From the NCBI RefSeq assembly GCF_004211145.1, contig NZ_SEBS01000008.1:62001-126000 (forward strand): DNA of 64,000 nt, given 5' to 3'. Positions 1 to 8,826 of the stretch are shown in pieces. Made by a program: the position numbers and the translations under genes. Under the pieces are notes generated by a model. It made no database searches, was not told where the DNA came from, and worked only from the letters and a program-made list of their open reading frames with translations. Source of the DNA: Flavobacterium sp. (lineage in GTDB: Bacteria; Bacteroidota; Bacteroidia; Flavobacteriales; Flavobacteriaceae). The number at the start of each line of letters is the position of its first letter. Position 1 is the first letter of the stretch.

Positions 1-2
1 CG

Positions 3-1625
3 ATCGTGAAGACCTCGCCCGACGTATTGTTTTTGATCATAGGGAAAACGCATCCGACGGTCGTGCTCAACGAGGGCGAACAATACCGCGAATCGCTCGA
101 ACAAAAGATCAAGGAACTCAATTTGTCGAAACATGTACGATTCGTGAATGAATACCTGCCGCTCGACCAGTTGCTCGAATATCTACAGCTTACCGACATT
201 TACCTGTTCACGTCGAAAGACCCGAACCAGGCGGTTTCAGGAACGTTCTCGTACGCTTTGAGCTGCGGATGTCCAGTGGTTTCGACGCCGATTCCGCATG
301 CCAAGGAATTCTTGTCTAACAATGCGGGATTGATTTTCGATTTCGGAAACTCGGCACAACTCGCCGATGCCGTGAACCGATTGATTTTCGACGTCGAATT
401 GCGTCACGAGATGGTGTCGAACGGATTGCACAAGATTACGGGAACGGCTTGGGAAAATTCGGCCGTGAAACACGCCAAATTCCTTCAGAAAATTTCGAAC
501 GACCAGATCGAATTGCATTATCGCAACCCGAAAATCAATTTGGATCACATCAAGAAAATGACGACGAATTTTGGAATGTTGCAATTTTCGAAACTCAACC
601 AACCCGATATCAATTCAGGTTATACGATCGACGACAACGCGCGAGCGATGATTGCACTTTGTCAACACTATAAATTCAAGAACGACGTTTCGGATTTGAA
701 ATACATCGGAATTTACTTGAATTACATAGCCTTTTGCGAACGACGCGACAACCTGTTCGTGAACTACGTCGATATGAATTTTAATTTCACCGACCAGAAC
801 AAAAACGAAAACCTCGAGGATTCGACAGGCCGCACGCTTTGGGCGTTGGGTTATGTGATCTCGCTTTCGAACATCTTGCCGGTGGAACTTACGCAAAAAG
901 CGCGTGAGATTTTTGATCGCGGCATATCGAACGCGCAAAGGATACATTCGCCAAGATCGATGGCGTTTATGATAAAAGGATTGTATTATTACAACCGTGG
1001 CGCGAAGAATGAGGACAATGTCACAATAGCTTCGATGCTTGCCAATCGTCTCGTAAAGTTATACCGCCACGAAGCTTCGCCCGAGTGGAATTGGTTCGAA
1101 GGCTACCTTACATACGCGAACAGCGTCCTGCCTGAATCATTGCTATGCGCGTTCGCGATGACCGGAAACGAAGTGTACAAAGACATCGCCAAGAAAAGTT
1201 TTGATTTTTTGATTTCGAAGACGTTTTGCGACGACGGCATCAAAGTCATATCGAACCGAAGCTGGCTCATGAAAGGCGGCGTCTGCGAAGAATATGGCGA
1301 ACAACCGATCGACATCGCGTACACCGTGATTACGTTGCGCAAATTCCACGACATTTTCAAGGATCGCAAATACCTTGTGAAAATGGAAATGGCCTTCAAC
1401 TGGTTCCTCGGAAACAACCATTTGCAGCAGATCATTTACAATCCGTGCACAGGCGGCTGTTTCGACGGACTTGAGGAACACAACGTGAACCTAAACCAAG
1501 GCGCCGAATCAACGGTAAGTTATTTGATGGCGCGCATGATGATCGACAAATATTTCGGACATGAAAACGAAGTCTACCACCGACGCAAAACGCGTTCGTA
1601 CCGAGATAAAATGACGGTAAACTAA
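3..1625 (+). CDS. Glycosyltransferase family 4 C-terminal half with alpha-helical extension (5' truncated)
   Basis: The reading frame is open to the left window edge, so the N-terminal Rossmann half is missing; a GTG at base 6 is only an internal codon. The first 160 residues look like the second domain of a GT-B glycosyltransferase: a strand LFLIIGKTH, a short helix, then SGTFSYALSCGCPVVSTPIPHA, which is the usual nucleotide-sugar contact region. The remaining 370 residues are helical, with repeated aromatic and acidic motifs (SGYTIDDNARAM, EDSTGRTLWALGY, WNWFEGYLTYANS, NQGAESTVSYL) resembling an alpha/alpha-barrel glycosidase fold. From memory such fused proteins occur in Bacteroidota beside GH130 mannoside phosphorylases, but nothing upstream is visible here. 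The donor and acceptor are unknown. A bidirectional terminator follows the stop. Confidence 0.8.
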   Translation: MVKTSPDVLFLIIGKTHPTVVLNEGEQYRESLEQKIKELNLSKHVRFVNEYLPLDQLLEYLQLTDIYLFTSKDPNQAVSGTFSYALSCGCPVVSTPIPHAKEFLSNNAGLIFDFGNSAQLADAVNRLIFDVELRHEMVSNGLHKITGTAWENSAVKHAKFLQKISNDQIELHYRNPKINLDHIKKMTTNFGMLQFSKLNQPDINSGYTIDDNARAMIALCQHYKFKNDVSDLKYIGIYLNYIAFCERRDNLFVNYVDMNFNFTDQNKNENLEDSTGRTLWALGYVISLSNILPVELTQKAREIFDRGISNAQRIHSPRSMAFMIKGLYYYNRGAKNEDNVTIASMLANRLVKLYRHEASPEWNWFEGYLTYANSVLPESLLCAFAMTGNEVYKDIAKKSFDFLISKTFCDDGIKVISNRSWLMKGGVCEEYGEQPIDIAYTVITLRKFHDIFKDRKYLVKMEMAFNWFLGNNHLQQIIYNPCTGGCFDGLEEHNVNLNQGAESTVSYLMARMMIDKYFGHENEVYHRRKTRSYRDKMTVN

Positions 1626-1635
1626 ATACTAAGAC

Positions 1636-1671
1636 AAAAAAAAGACCTCAAATCAATGAGGTCTTTTTCTT
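1636..1671. terminator. Bidirectional intrinsic terminator
   Basis: An 11-bp stem (AAAAGACCTCA pairing with TGAGGTCTTTT) with a 6-base loop is flanked by an A-tract on the left and a T-tract on the right. It separates the convergent glycosyltransferase and lipoprotein genes and can serve both. Confidence 0.85.
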
Positions 1672-1688
1672 TTTATAACTAAACGTTT

Positions 1689-2213
1689 TTATTTTTTTGA
1701 AGGCGTCAGTTGCTTCACGTTACTTTCGTCGACGTTGTATGCTTTCACGACTGCATTGTAATCGCTGTAGTCGAGTGTGTTTCCTTTGTTTGTGAAATAC
1801 CCTGGAACAACCACAATCCTAAAAGTTTGCCCGTCGGCGTAGTCAGGTTCAAGATTCGGAACCGATCCGTAAAGATAGATTTGATAATCGATACGGCTGA
1901 AATCAAAATCATAATTTACATATCCATTATCAAACTCCATCGTCGTAGGAATTTGTTGCCAGATCGGCGTTTGTGAATCGATCAAATCCGAAAGTCTGTA
2001 AATAAGCACTACATCTGAATCGAGAACGTTCAGGTTTGAAGGGTAATCTCCGCTGATATAATAACCGCCGTCAAAATTAAAACTTACGTTATTAAGTTCA
2101 AAAACCGCGGCTTCGACATTCGTTCCCGGCGCGCCTTGCGGTCCTTCAGGTCCTTCGCATCCTGTTAAAGCGGTAAGCCCGATGGCGGCGAATAAAAAAA
2201 ATATCTTTTTCAT
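1689..2213 (-). CDS. Lipoprotein with short collagen-like segment, unknown function
   Basis: A 174-residue protein with a lipoprotein signal: MKKIFFLF, a hydrophobic core, then LTGC as lipobox. Directly after the lipid-attachment Cys comes a short Gly-X-Y run (GPEGPQGAPG), then a beta-rich domain with many aromatic and acidic residues (FNFDGGYYISGDYP, YVNYDFDF). Small collagen-like lipoproteins of this shape are common in Flavobacteriia and have no assigned role. It is monocistronic, convergent with the upstream glycosyltransferase and divergent from the next gene. The location is probably the outer membrane, inferred from the lipobox only. Confidence 0.75.
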   Translation of the reverse strand: MKKIFFLFAAIGLTALTGCEGPEGPQGAPGTNVEAAVFELNNVSFNFDGGYYISGDYPSNLNVLDSDVVLIYRLSDLIDSQTPIWQQIPTTMEFDNGYVNYDFDFSRIDYQIYLYGSVPNLEPDYADGQTFRIVVVPGYFTNKGNTLDYSDYNAVVKAYNVDESNVKQLTPSKK

Positions 2214-2314
2214 AATTTAAAGTGTTTTAGATTGTTCGAAAATACGCTTTTCTAAAACCGTACCAAAAAACCTTTTCCCATAGATTTCCCAAATTTTATT
2301 TTTATTTTTAGGAA

Positions 2315-2875
2315 ATGGAAAACACTTTAAAACTACATATGGTCATGTTGGGCGCAACTCCACCGGGTCGCCTGACCGAACAACACGATATTTTTTTCGG
2401 CGTCGGAAATTCATTGAAAGAATTGGTTCCCGAGATGAAAGCGTTCTGGCCGGGCGTGCCGATCCACATCGACGCGTGGCGTGAAGTGACGAGCGTGGAC
2501 GGATTTTCGATATCGGTTGTCGAAAAGTCAGACATTGACGATTCGAGCGATCATTTGTTCTTCATCAATTTAGGCGGTTACAAACAAGGCGAATTCGAGG
2601 AATACCATTATAAAGTTTTGGCAGTGGCCGAATCGATGGCACTCGCGTCCAAAATCGCAAAAGGCACGAGCTTCTACAAACACTTCGGTTTTAAAGGAGC
2701 CGAATCGCACATCGACGACAAATACGGCCTCGATGTGGACGACATCTACAAAGTCACCGACATCCTGAATCCTGAAATTAAATCGCGATATTCGCTTCGG
2801 TTCACAAAAAACGCGACGGTCGAAGACGAATTGCACATCGGTTACGTTAAGATAGATAAGTTGCTGAAATCCTGA
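2315..2875 (+). CDS. DUF1543 domain-containing protein
   Basis: 186 residues, cytoplasmic. The N-terminal half has the DUF1543 pattern: a strand (KLHMVMLGATPPG), then TEQHDIFFGVG, then a helix and an acidic/aromatic segment (HIDAWREVTSVDGF). The second half repeats the layout (LFFINLGGYKQGEFEEYH), as expected for a tandem domain. No catalytic residues can be named and the family has no firm function. The next gene starts three bases after the stop, so the two are probably co-transcribed. Confidence 0.8.
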   Translation: MENTLKLHMVMLGATPPGRLTEQHDIFFGVGNSLKELVPEMKAFWPGVPIHIDAWREVTSVDGFSISVVEKSDIDDSSDHLFFINLGGYKQGEFEEYHYKVLAVAESMALASKIAKGTSFYKHFGFKGAESHIDDKYGLDVDDIYKVTDILNPEIKSRYSLRFTKNATVEDELHIGYVKIDKLLKS

Positions 2876-2878
2876 CCT

Positions 2879-3649
2879 ATGAAAAAAATCGGACTCGCTT
2901 TATTGTTGCTGCTTTTCGCCGAAACCGCGTCGGCTTGCCTGAACACGTATCAGTTCAAGATTTTCCCGGTCGGTGTCGTCAATGGGAATATCGTCTCGGT
3001 CGACTTTAAGATTCGGAGAACATCGAAGGCCGAGGGAAACCAAATGTTGGATCTCGGCCTAAAAGACGCACGCGCGATGGATGTAATGTGGATACTCGAC
3101 GCCTACATTTCAACCTACGACAAAAGCCAAAAGTTGCTCACGTCCGAACATTTCGAACAGGTTTATTCGCTCGAAGAAGATTACGGATCGAAACTCCAGT
3201 CAGTGTATTCGGTTTGCCTGTCCAAGATAAAATCGGCAAATCCTACGATCGATCTGTTCAAGCCCGACTACATTTCGTTCTGCGATTACCAACAGAAATG
3301 CAAATTGGTTGCGATCGAAAGCGATACGATCAAGCACTTGGATTACATGAGCTACAATAAGAAAAAACACCTGTTGCCCGTCATGCGCGACACATCGTAT
3401 TACGGATTCGGAGGAAATGCGCCCGAGAAAGCAATCGACCTTTATGTGAGTTCGGTTCGCGTCTACAAATCGAAAAATATGACGTTGGTGATGTCGCATC
3501 TCGAAACCGGACACGAAATCTCGATGAACCTGATGGACGACAGCAAAGAAAAAAAACCGAACATCGCGTTCAGGAACATAGCTGAGGCGACTTATGTCGA
3601 GCCTTTGCTGCATCACGGTTACGGCGTGGATATTTTCATCACGTCATAA
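2879..3649 (+). CDS. Exported protein of unknown function
   Basis: 256 residues beginning with a clear signal peptide (MKKIGLALLLLLFAETASA, cleavage likely after ASA). The mature part starts CLNTYQFKIFPVG and has no motif I recognise; it has few cysteines and several Tyr/Lys-rich stretches. It follows the DUF1543 gene by three bases, which suggests one operon, and a strong terminator lies directly after its stop. Function unknown; periplasmic or surface location inferred from the signal peptide. Confidence 0.7.
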   Translation: MKKIGLALLLLLFAETASACLNTYQFKIFPVGVVNGNIVSVDFKIRRTSKAEGNQMLDLGLKDARAMDVMWILDAYISTYDKSQKLLTSEHFEQVYSLEEDYGSKLQSVYSVCLSKIKSANPTIDLFKPDYISFCDYQQKCKLVAIESDTIKHLDYMSYNKKKHLLPVMRDTSYYGFGGNAPEKAIDLYVSSVRVYKSKNMTLVMSHLETGHEISMNLMDDSKEKKPNIAFRNIAEATYVEPLLHHGYGVDIFITS

Positions 3650-3676
3650 AAAAAGCACCACTATCGGTGCTTTTTT
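3648..3676. terminator. Bidirectional intrinsic terminator
   Basis: Stem AAAAAAGCACC / GGTGCTTTTTT with the short loop ACTATC lies between two convergent genes. A-tract and T-tract on opposite sides allow function in both directions. Confidence 0.85.
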
Positions 3677-3677
3677 C

Positions 3678-4046
3678 TTACTCGTTTTTGCGGTCTTTGT
3701 AACGCTGTTTCATTTCCTCGCGATTCTCCTCGCGGAACGTCTCGAATAGTTTGTATTCACTTGGCGTCAAAACTTTTTTGAGTTCGGTGGCGCGCTTGTC
3801 GTCGTAGGACTTGAGCGACTTGAACTTTTGCGCCTTTCCAGCGTCCGAATCACGCAACTGCTGTGTCTTTACTATGAAATCAAGATTGATCGCATACACT
3901 TTCGCTTTCGTATCGTCGTTGAACTTGATCTGGGTTTGCATTTTTTCAGTCAACGCCAATGCTTGTTGGTCCGATGTCGCTTTCTGCGCGAATCCCGTCG
4001 AAACCGTCGCCAAAAAAACCATGATGAACAAAGTAGAATTTTTCAT
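3678..4046 (-). CDS. Small periplasmic helical protein (Spy/CpxP-like layout)
   Basis: 122 residues: a signal peptide (MKNSTLFIMVFLATVSTGFAQ) followed by an almost wholly helical, highly charged mature part ending KQRYKDRKNE. The arrangement of helices and an LTPSEYKLFE segment recall the LTxxQ-type Spy/CpxP chaperones and related Flavobacterium proteins, but the diagnostic motif is not exact, so this is only a layout similarity. Its ATG lies one base after the stop of the upstream lipoprotein gene, so the two are translationally coupled. Confidence 0.65.
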   Translation of the reverse strand: MKNSTLFIMVFLATVSTGFAQKATSDQQALALTEKMQTQIKFNDDTKAKVYAINLDFIVKTQQLRDSDAGKAQKFKSLKSYDDKRATELKKVLTPSEYKLFETFREENREEMKQRYKDRKNE

Positions 4047-4047
4047 G

Positions 4048-4794
4048 TTACAAATTTATGGTATACGTATTTCCGTTGATGACCAAAGTCGCCGTTCCGT
4101 TTCCATTGAACGTGATCGTCCCGTTGTAATTATACGAGTTTCCGTTCGATGAAACGCCCGCAAACGCCACACTCGCCGATCCCGAAACGATCTGATGGTT
4201 CGTCTTGCTCACGTTTATCGCGGTTAAATCGTACGTCAGCGTGCTCTTAAACGTGTTTTGCTCGCGTACTTTCGAGACTTGCGAACCGTTTCTCACGTAG
4301 CTTCCGTCGAGCGTCGCATTTTGGGAAGTGGCGTCAAGTCCGGCCAATGTCCATTGTAACGCGGCAGCATCGTCTGAAGACATTCTCGGCGTATCGTAAA
4401 CACCGTCGTGGCTTGCGTTGTAAGAAAGACTTGAAGGCGTATCCTCGGCAGTACACGAAAGTTCGGTGTTGCGCGAGATACTGTAATCGTACGAATAATT
4501 CGTGCCTTCCCAAGCTTCATCGTACGAAGCCGAATACGGAACGCCACATTCCAACGTCACGGCTCGTGCGTATAGGTTTTCATCGGCCGCATACATCGAG
4601 GCGCTCTCAACACTTTTTGCCAGACCGTTGCTGTCCGATTGGAGCGAATACGTGATCGCGTCCACGGCATCTTTCTCCTGGCTGCTCGCCGAAGTGCCGT
4701 TCTCATCGCTTGAACATGAGTAAAAAATTGCGCTGCCAAAAACCACAAGGGCGGCAAGCGAAATGTTACGGGTAATTTGATCTTTTGTTTCCAT
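4048..4794 (-). CDS. Lipoprotein of unknown function
   Basis: 248 residues. The N-terminus METKDQITRN is followed by a hydrophobic segment and a lipobox FYSC, then a Ser/Asp-rich linker (SSDENGTSASS). The mature domain is beta-rich with many Ser, Thr, Asn and Tyr; the C-terminus NGTATLVINGNTYTINL is typical of a final beta-hairpin. No family recognised. It is the first gene of a two-gene unit with the small helical periplasmic protein. Confidence 0.65.
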   Translation of the reverse strand: METKDQITRNISLAALVVFGSAIFYSCSSDENGTSASSQEKDAVDAITYSLQSDSNGLAKSVESASMYAADENLYARAVTLECGVPYSASYDEAWEGTNYSYDYSISRNTELSCTAEDTPSSLSYNASHDGVYDTPRMSSDDAAALQWTLAGLDATSQNATLDGSYVRNGSQVSKVREQNTFKSTLTYDLTAINVSKTNHQIVSGSASVAFAGVSSNGNSYNYNGTITFNGNGTATLVINGNTYTINL

Positions 4795-4906
4795 TGTCGA
4801 TTCTATTTTGAGGTTAACAAGTCAAAAGTAGCGACTCAAAAAAAGCGATGCTGAAACTTCGAAACGAACGGGACAAATTCAAGGTTGGAATGGAAATATC
4901 ACGCTT

Positions 4907-5671
4907 TCAATCGTTTCCGATCCATTTCAGGAACTGGGGCGACTTGGTTTTACTCACGACGATTTCCTCGGGAACGGCAATGATGAGCTTAAGCAGCAAT
5001 CGGCGTGAGAAGTAATTTGAAATGGTTTCCACCGACGATCGGTTCACGATAAACTGTCGGTTCACCCTAAAAAACTCCGCGGGTGAAAGTTGGGATTCGA
5101 ACTCGTCGAGCGTCTGCGGCATCACGTATTTTTTCCTGTCGAACGTAAAAAGATTCACATTTCCGAATTCGTAATGCATGAACGCCACGTCGGCAACCTT
5201 AAGCGGAATGATTTTTTCCTGGTAATGGACCAAAAGCGTCTTCTTGTATTGCGCGTGATAATTCAGCAGTAAGCCGCCCGTTACAGGCGAAATCCCATCT
5301 TCAGTGAAAACCGATTTGAGCTTTTGATATTTGTCGAGCGCCTGTTGCAGTTTGGCTTCGTCAACGGGTTTGAGCAGATAATCGATGCCGCTCGTCCTGA
5401 ACGCATCGATCGCGTATTCATCGAAAGCCGTGCAGAATACGATCGGCGAAACCACGTTCACCTGCCTGAAAATCTCAAAACTCAAACCATCGGCTAATTG
5501 GATATCGCACAGGATCAAGTCGGGCGCGGCGTTTTCTTGCAACCATTTGACGCTCGATTTGACGCTTTGCAACATGTCGAGCACGATCGCGTCGGGCAAA
5601 ATGCGCTCCACGTTGCGTTTGAGCTGGCGCGCGGTTTTGATTTCGTCTTCGATTATGAGCAGCGTCATCAT
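4907..5671 (-). CDS. LytTR-family response regulator
   Basis: 254 residues. Residues 1-120 are a receiver domain (LLIIEDE acidic pocket, phospho-acceptor Asp in LILCDIQL, Lys in LLKPVDE). Residues 150-250 are a LytTR DNA-binding domain (HYQEKIIPLKVADVAFMHYE, FFRVNRQFIVN). The frame is open further upstream, but the start is placed at the ATG whose ATGA overlaps the stop of the hydroxylase gene; the longer version would add 57 residues antisense to nothing useful and lies inside the neighbour. It is the last gene of an operon with a LytS-like kinase, its likely partner. The target promoters are unknown. Confidence 0.9.
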   Translation of the reverse strand: MMTLLIIEDEIKTARQLKRNVERILPDAIVLDMLQSVKSSVKWLQENAAPDLILCDIQLADGLSFEIFRQVNVVSPIVFCTAFDEYAIDAFRTSGIDYLLKPVDEAKLQQALDKYQKLKSVFTEDGISPVTGGLLLNYHAQYKKTLLVHYQEKIIPLKVADVAFMHYEFGNVNLFTFDRKKYVMPQTLDEFESQLSPAEFFRVNRQFIVNRSSVETISNYFSRRLLLKLIIAVPEEIVVSKTKSPQFLKWIGND

Positions 5672-6420
5672 TTTGCCGAATGGATTTGGTTGAGCGTTTC
5701 GTCGTACTTCGGGTGCGTCGTTCCCATCAAAATGTCCCAAAATCGAAAATACAGGCCGTAATTCCCGTTGAACAATTTGTGATGCATATTGTGGTTCGTC
5801 GATGTGTTGAGCCAACGCCCGACGCGTGAACGAACGAGCCAACGCGGAAACAATTCGTACCCGAGATGCCCGTAAATATTGAATGTGAGCATGAACAGCA
5901 TGAACAGACCTATAGCGTACCGATGGATCGGAAACAAAAACACGATCACGACGATCACGCCGCCCTCGACGATCGCTTCAAGCGGATGGAACGAATACGC
6001 GGTCCACGGGCTCGGATTCGTCGACTTGTGATGTACGAGATGAAAAATACGGAACAATTTGGGATTGTGCATCAATCGGTGCGTCCAATAAAAATAAGTA
6101 TCGTGCACGAAAATCGCGACGAGGACGCTCGCAAGAAAATACACGATCCCAAATTCCGAAATATCTTCATAAAGTTGCGTGAATCCCGACACCGGCGACC
6201 TGAAAATTACGACGGCATATGCCGTGAATATCAACATCGTGAGCATCGAAAATTTTAGTTCGCGGTAATAATCGCGGCTTTTCGGGAACAACCTTTGGAT
6301 CTTGATGCGCCTGAACCTTTCGCGGAACAGCACATAAAATATCACGAAAGCGAGTCCTGCCATCACGAGGTAACGCAGGCTCATCAATAAAACGAAGAAG
6401 AAATAACTTTTGTCCTGCAT
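5668..6420 (-). CDS. Fatty acid hydroxylase / sterol desaturase family membrane protein
   Basis: 250 residues with four hydrophobic segments and the three histidine clusters of the di-iron hydroxylase superfamily: H106 to H118 (HDTYFYWTHRLMH), HLVHH at 127-131 and NHNMHH at 209-214. These enzymes use O2 to hydroxylate or desaturate lipids at the membrane. The substrate cannot be read from sequence; in Flavobacteria, lipids, carotenoids and ornithine or sulfonolipids are all candidates. It is encoded between a sensor kinase (17 bases upstream) and its response regulator (4-base stop-start overlap), so expression and signalling appear linked. Confidence 0.9.
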   Translation of the reverse strand: MQDKSYFFFVLLMSLRYLVMAGLAFVIFYVLFRERFRRIKIQRLFPKSRDYYRELKFSMLTMLIFTAYAVVIFRSPVSGFTQLYEDISEFGIVYFLASVLVAIFVHDTYFYWTHRLMHNPKLFRIFHLVHHKSTNPSPWTAYSFHPLEAIVEGGVIVVIVFLFPIHRYAIGLFMLFMLTFNIYGHLGYELFPRWLVRSRVGRWLNTSTNHNMHHKLFNGNYGLYFRFWDILMGTTHPKYDETLNQIHSAK

Positions 6421-6437
6421 GATTTTGGGGATTTGAA

Positions 6438-7448
6438 TTAATCGAGCAAAGGAATTCGAACCGTGAAATAACCGGATTTATCGTCGATTTCGATTGACTT
6501 TCCCGACAGTAACCTATAACGCGTTTCTATGTTCTCGAGACCTTTTCCCGTACTCGGTTCGGCCGAAAGTCGCGGCAGGATCCGATTGCTGACCGTAAGG
6601 AAACCGTGGCCGCTATTGGTGATTTTGACATGAAGCGGTTCTTCCATTGAAACGACATTGTGCTTTATCGCGTTCTCGACGAGAAGTTGCAGCGCGAGCG
6701 GCGGCATTTTCTTACCAAGTAGATTGGCATCGATCGAAATGTCGACATCAAACGCGTCCTCGAACCTTTCCTTCAAGATGTACACGTACGAATTCATGAA
6801 CTCGAGTTCCTCGCGCAACGTCGCCAAATGATTGTCGTTGAACGCAAGCAGATAGCGATACACGTTCGAGAGTTGCAAAATGTAGTTGCGCGATGCGGCG
6901 TCAGGAACGATGGTCTGCAACGTGCTCAACGAATTGAATAGGAAATGCGGGCTTATCTGCTGCCGAAGCGAATCGAGTTGGGCTTCGAGTTTCTCCTTTT
7001 TGAGTTGTTCGATTTCGAGCGTAGCCGTCTGACGTTCGAAAAGAATGCTGAAATAATATTCGATGAAATAAATCACGCCGCTGAACGCCACGCCCCGAAC
7101 AAACAACAAACCGTTTTTGCGTTTCGCGGCCAGAATATCCATGATCGGGAAATCGATGTAAATCCTTGTAAATCTCTCGAAGAAAACCTCCATGAACCTG
7201 TGATAGGCGACCGACAGCAATCCGCCGACGAAAAGGAAAACCACGATTTTAACGACCAGCAATTTTTTTTGCCTCAAAAACAAAGGCGTAAGCATCCAAA
7301 ATAAAAAAGCCAATACGAACAAATACAGCAAATGACTGCCCAGATAGGAGAAATTTTCGGCGTTCGGGCGCACGATCCTTGGCGCGGTCGCAATGGCGCT
7401 CACGACCAGGCTCAATACTAATCCGCGTTTTAGGGAATTCGCTTTCAT
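6438..7448 (-). CDS. LytS/YehU-type sensor histidine kinase
   Basis: 336 residues. The N-terminal 140 residues contain about four transmembrane helices without a large external domain, then a coiled coil (ATLEIEQLKKEKLEAQLDSL). The phospho-acceptor box QQISPHFLFNSL places the His at 168. The ATP-binding part has N-box QLLVENAIKHNV and G-box TGKGLENIETRY. This is the HPK7/LytS class, which partners LytTR regulators, here supplied by the third gene of the same operon. A TATATTTG -7 element lies 17 bases upstream of the start. The signal is unknown; the membrane helices may sense lipid or membrane state. Confidence 0.9.
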   Translation of the reverse strand: MKANSLKRGLVLSLVVSAIATAPRIVRPNAENFSYLGSHLLYLFVLAFLFWMLTPLFLRQKKLLVVKIVVFLFVGGLLSVAYHRFMEVFFERFTRIYIDFPIMDILAAKRKNGLLFVRGVAFSGVIYFIEYYFSILFERQTATLEIEQLKKEKLEAQLDSLRQQISPHFLFNSLSTLQTIVPDAASRNYILQLSNVYRYLLAFNDNHLATLREELEFMNSYVYILKERFEDAFDVDISIDANLLGKKMPPLALQLLVENAIKHNVVSMEEPLHVKITNSGHGFLTVSNRILPRLSAEPSTGKGLENIETRYRLLSGKSIEIDDKSGYFTVRIPLLD

Positions 7449-7464
7449 AGAATATTTCTTGCGA

Positions 7465-7472
7465 CAAATATA
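7465..7472 (-). promoter_or_regulatory. -7 promoter element for the kinase-hydroxylase-regulator operon
   Basis: On the minus strand the sequence reads TATATTTG, an exact match to the Bacteroidota TAnnTTTG element, 16 bases before the kinase ATG. I see no good TTTG at the -33 position. Confidence 0.5.
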
Positions 7473-7550
7473 AAAGTACGCTTATTTGCGTCGGCGCATT
7501 ACAGCGTGAACCGACCCAATTCGAGGCTGAACGGGAATCCGAATCGCCTG

Positions 7551-7592
7551 AATAAAAAAAGCCTCCCGAAACCGGAAGGCCATTTCCCCTTT
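7551..7592 (-). terminator. Intrinsic terminator after the first T9SS gene
   Basis: On the minus strand GGCCTTCCGG-TTTC-GGGAGGC forms a stem followed by TTTTTTTATT. It lies directly after the stop of the T9SS protein gene and before the kinase operon start. Confidence 0.75.
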
Positions 7593-7599
7593 TATAAAA

Positions 7600-8661
7600 T
7601 TATTTCCTGACGACTTTTCGCGTAAAATTCGCGTCGCCCGATTTGATTTTCACGAAATAAACGCCCGTTGCCAAATTGCTGATGTCAAGACTTTGACCCA
7701 CGCGTGTTCCGAGCATGTCGAAAACGTCGACCTTATCCACAGGAATGTCTTCGCTTAAATGCAATTCTCCCGATGTCGGGTTCGGATAGAGATTCACGTT
7801 TTCAAAGGTACGCGTCTGGACTTTCAAAGCCTGTCCGAAAAATGTCACGCGCAACGGGATAAATGTGTTTCCCGCCTCGGATCCCGTCGCTTCAAGTACG
7901 GGAACGCCATGAGCGGGATCGAGCCATTTGTAGGTCACGGTCGTGCTTTGGACGGGAATTTCATCTCCTTCATACACGATGTATTGCTCGGTCGCGAGCG
8001 TGGTTTTCATGCGAAGCACGTTCGCGTATGTTCCCGCGGGAGTCGTGACCGAACCCCAACCGTCGACGAAATTCGTGCGCTGCGTCGTGCCGTCGATCGA
8101 AACAGGGAATCCGAACGAATTGAAATCCATCGACATCGTGCTCGTGTGCGTGTAATTGTCGTTGTAGTTTATCGGGAACTCATAGACGATGTCGGGCGTC
8201 GTGTAATCGACTGTGAACGGCACGTCGGAACCATTCAGGTTGAACGTCGCGCCTATCATTTTGCTTTCAAGCTGTGTCGCCGACTTAAAATAATGGTTCA
8301 TCAGGTTCGACACGCCGAGGTTTTCCAAAGCCGTCGCCTCGTTGAATTCGCCCGCCAGATTGAACGACGCGTTGAACTGCGAATTGCAATTGAGTATGTA
8401 GAAATTGAACAGGCACCAAGTTGTTTTATAGCCTGTGTTGTTCGGATTTATCCACGAAATCTGCTCGACCGATTCCCCTGTGAGCGAACCGAAATCCCAG
8501 GTCTGGTTCGGGCCTGCAAGCGCGAAGTCCTGCGTGGCGAAATTTCCGGCCGTGCTGATGTCGAACGTCTCGTCTACCATGGCAAAATCAGCCGAATTAT
8601 ACGTTGTTTGAGCCGATAAGGTTGCCGACAATAAAAAAATAAATAGCGTAATTTTCTTCAT
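7600..8661 (-). CDS. Secreted protein with T9SS type A sorting domain
   Basis: 353 residues. The start is set at MKKITLFIFLLSATLSAQ, a normal signal peptide; the open frame runs 13 residues further but that would spoil it. Residues 20-280 form a beta-rich domain with motifs WINPNNTGYKTTWCLFNFY, FPINYNDNYT and GWGSVTTPAGTY. The C-terminal 70 residues are the Por secretion tail (NLYPNPTSGELHLS, VFDMLGTRVG, GVYFVKIKSGDANFTRKVVRK), which directs export through the outer membrane by the type IX system and surface attachment or release. The N-terminal domain is closely related to that of the protein encoded at 13895-15454. No enzymatic motif is visible. Confidence 0.85.
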   Translation of the reverse strand: MKKITLFIFLLSATLSAQTTYNSADFAMVDETFDISTAGNFATQDFALAGPNQTWDFGSLTGESVEQISWINPNNTGYKTTWCLFNFYILNCNSQFNASFNLAGEFNEATALENLGVSNLMNHYFKSATQLESKMIGATFNLNGSDVPFTVDYTTPDIVYEFPINYNDNYTHTSTMSMDFNSFGFPVSIDGTTQRTNFVDGWGSVTTPAGTYANVLRMKTTLATEQYIVYEGDEIPVQSTTVTYKWLDPAHGVPVLEATGSEAGNTFIPLRVTFFGQALKVQTRTFENVNLYPNPTSGELHLSEDIPVDKVDVFDMLGTRVGQSLDISNLATGVYFVKIKSGDANFTRKVVRK

Positions 8662-8803
8662 AAGCTTATGTTTTACAGGGTTTAACACTTTGAACTGCAA
8701 GCAATATCGCTCAAGGTATATAATTTTTAAGGGTCGTGAATCGCTCGCCTATCGTTTTTCGATGAAACGGACAAATTGCACGTTGAAAAAACATTTTCAT
8801 AAG

Positions 8804-8821
8804 TGAATGAATATTCATTTA
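8804..8821. promoter_or_regulatory. Palindromic operator, probable TetR-family binding site
   Basis: AATGAATATTCATT (8806-8819) is a perfect 14-bp palindrome, extending to 16 of 18 positions. It sits immediately before a TATCTTTG -7 element (8827-8834), that is, in the promoter spacer of the tetR gene that starts at 8850. This is the expected place and shape for an autorepression site. Confidence 0.7.
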
Positions 8822-8826
8822 TTTTA

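Noticed and set aside
7759..8619. Long open frame antisense to the first T9SS gene
   Set aside because: It has no signal, domain or hydrophobic pattern, high Arg/His content typical of antisense frames, and the other strand holds a clear secreted protein.
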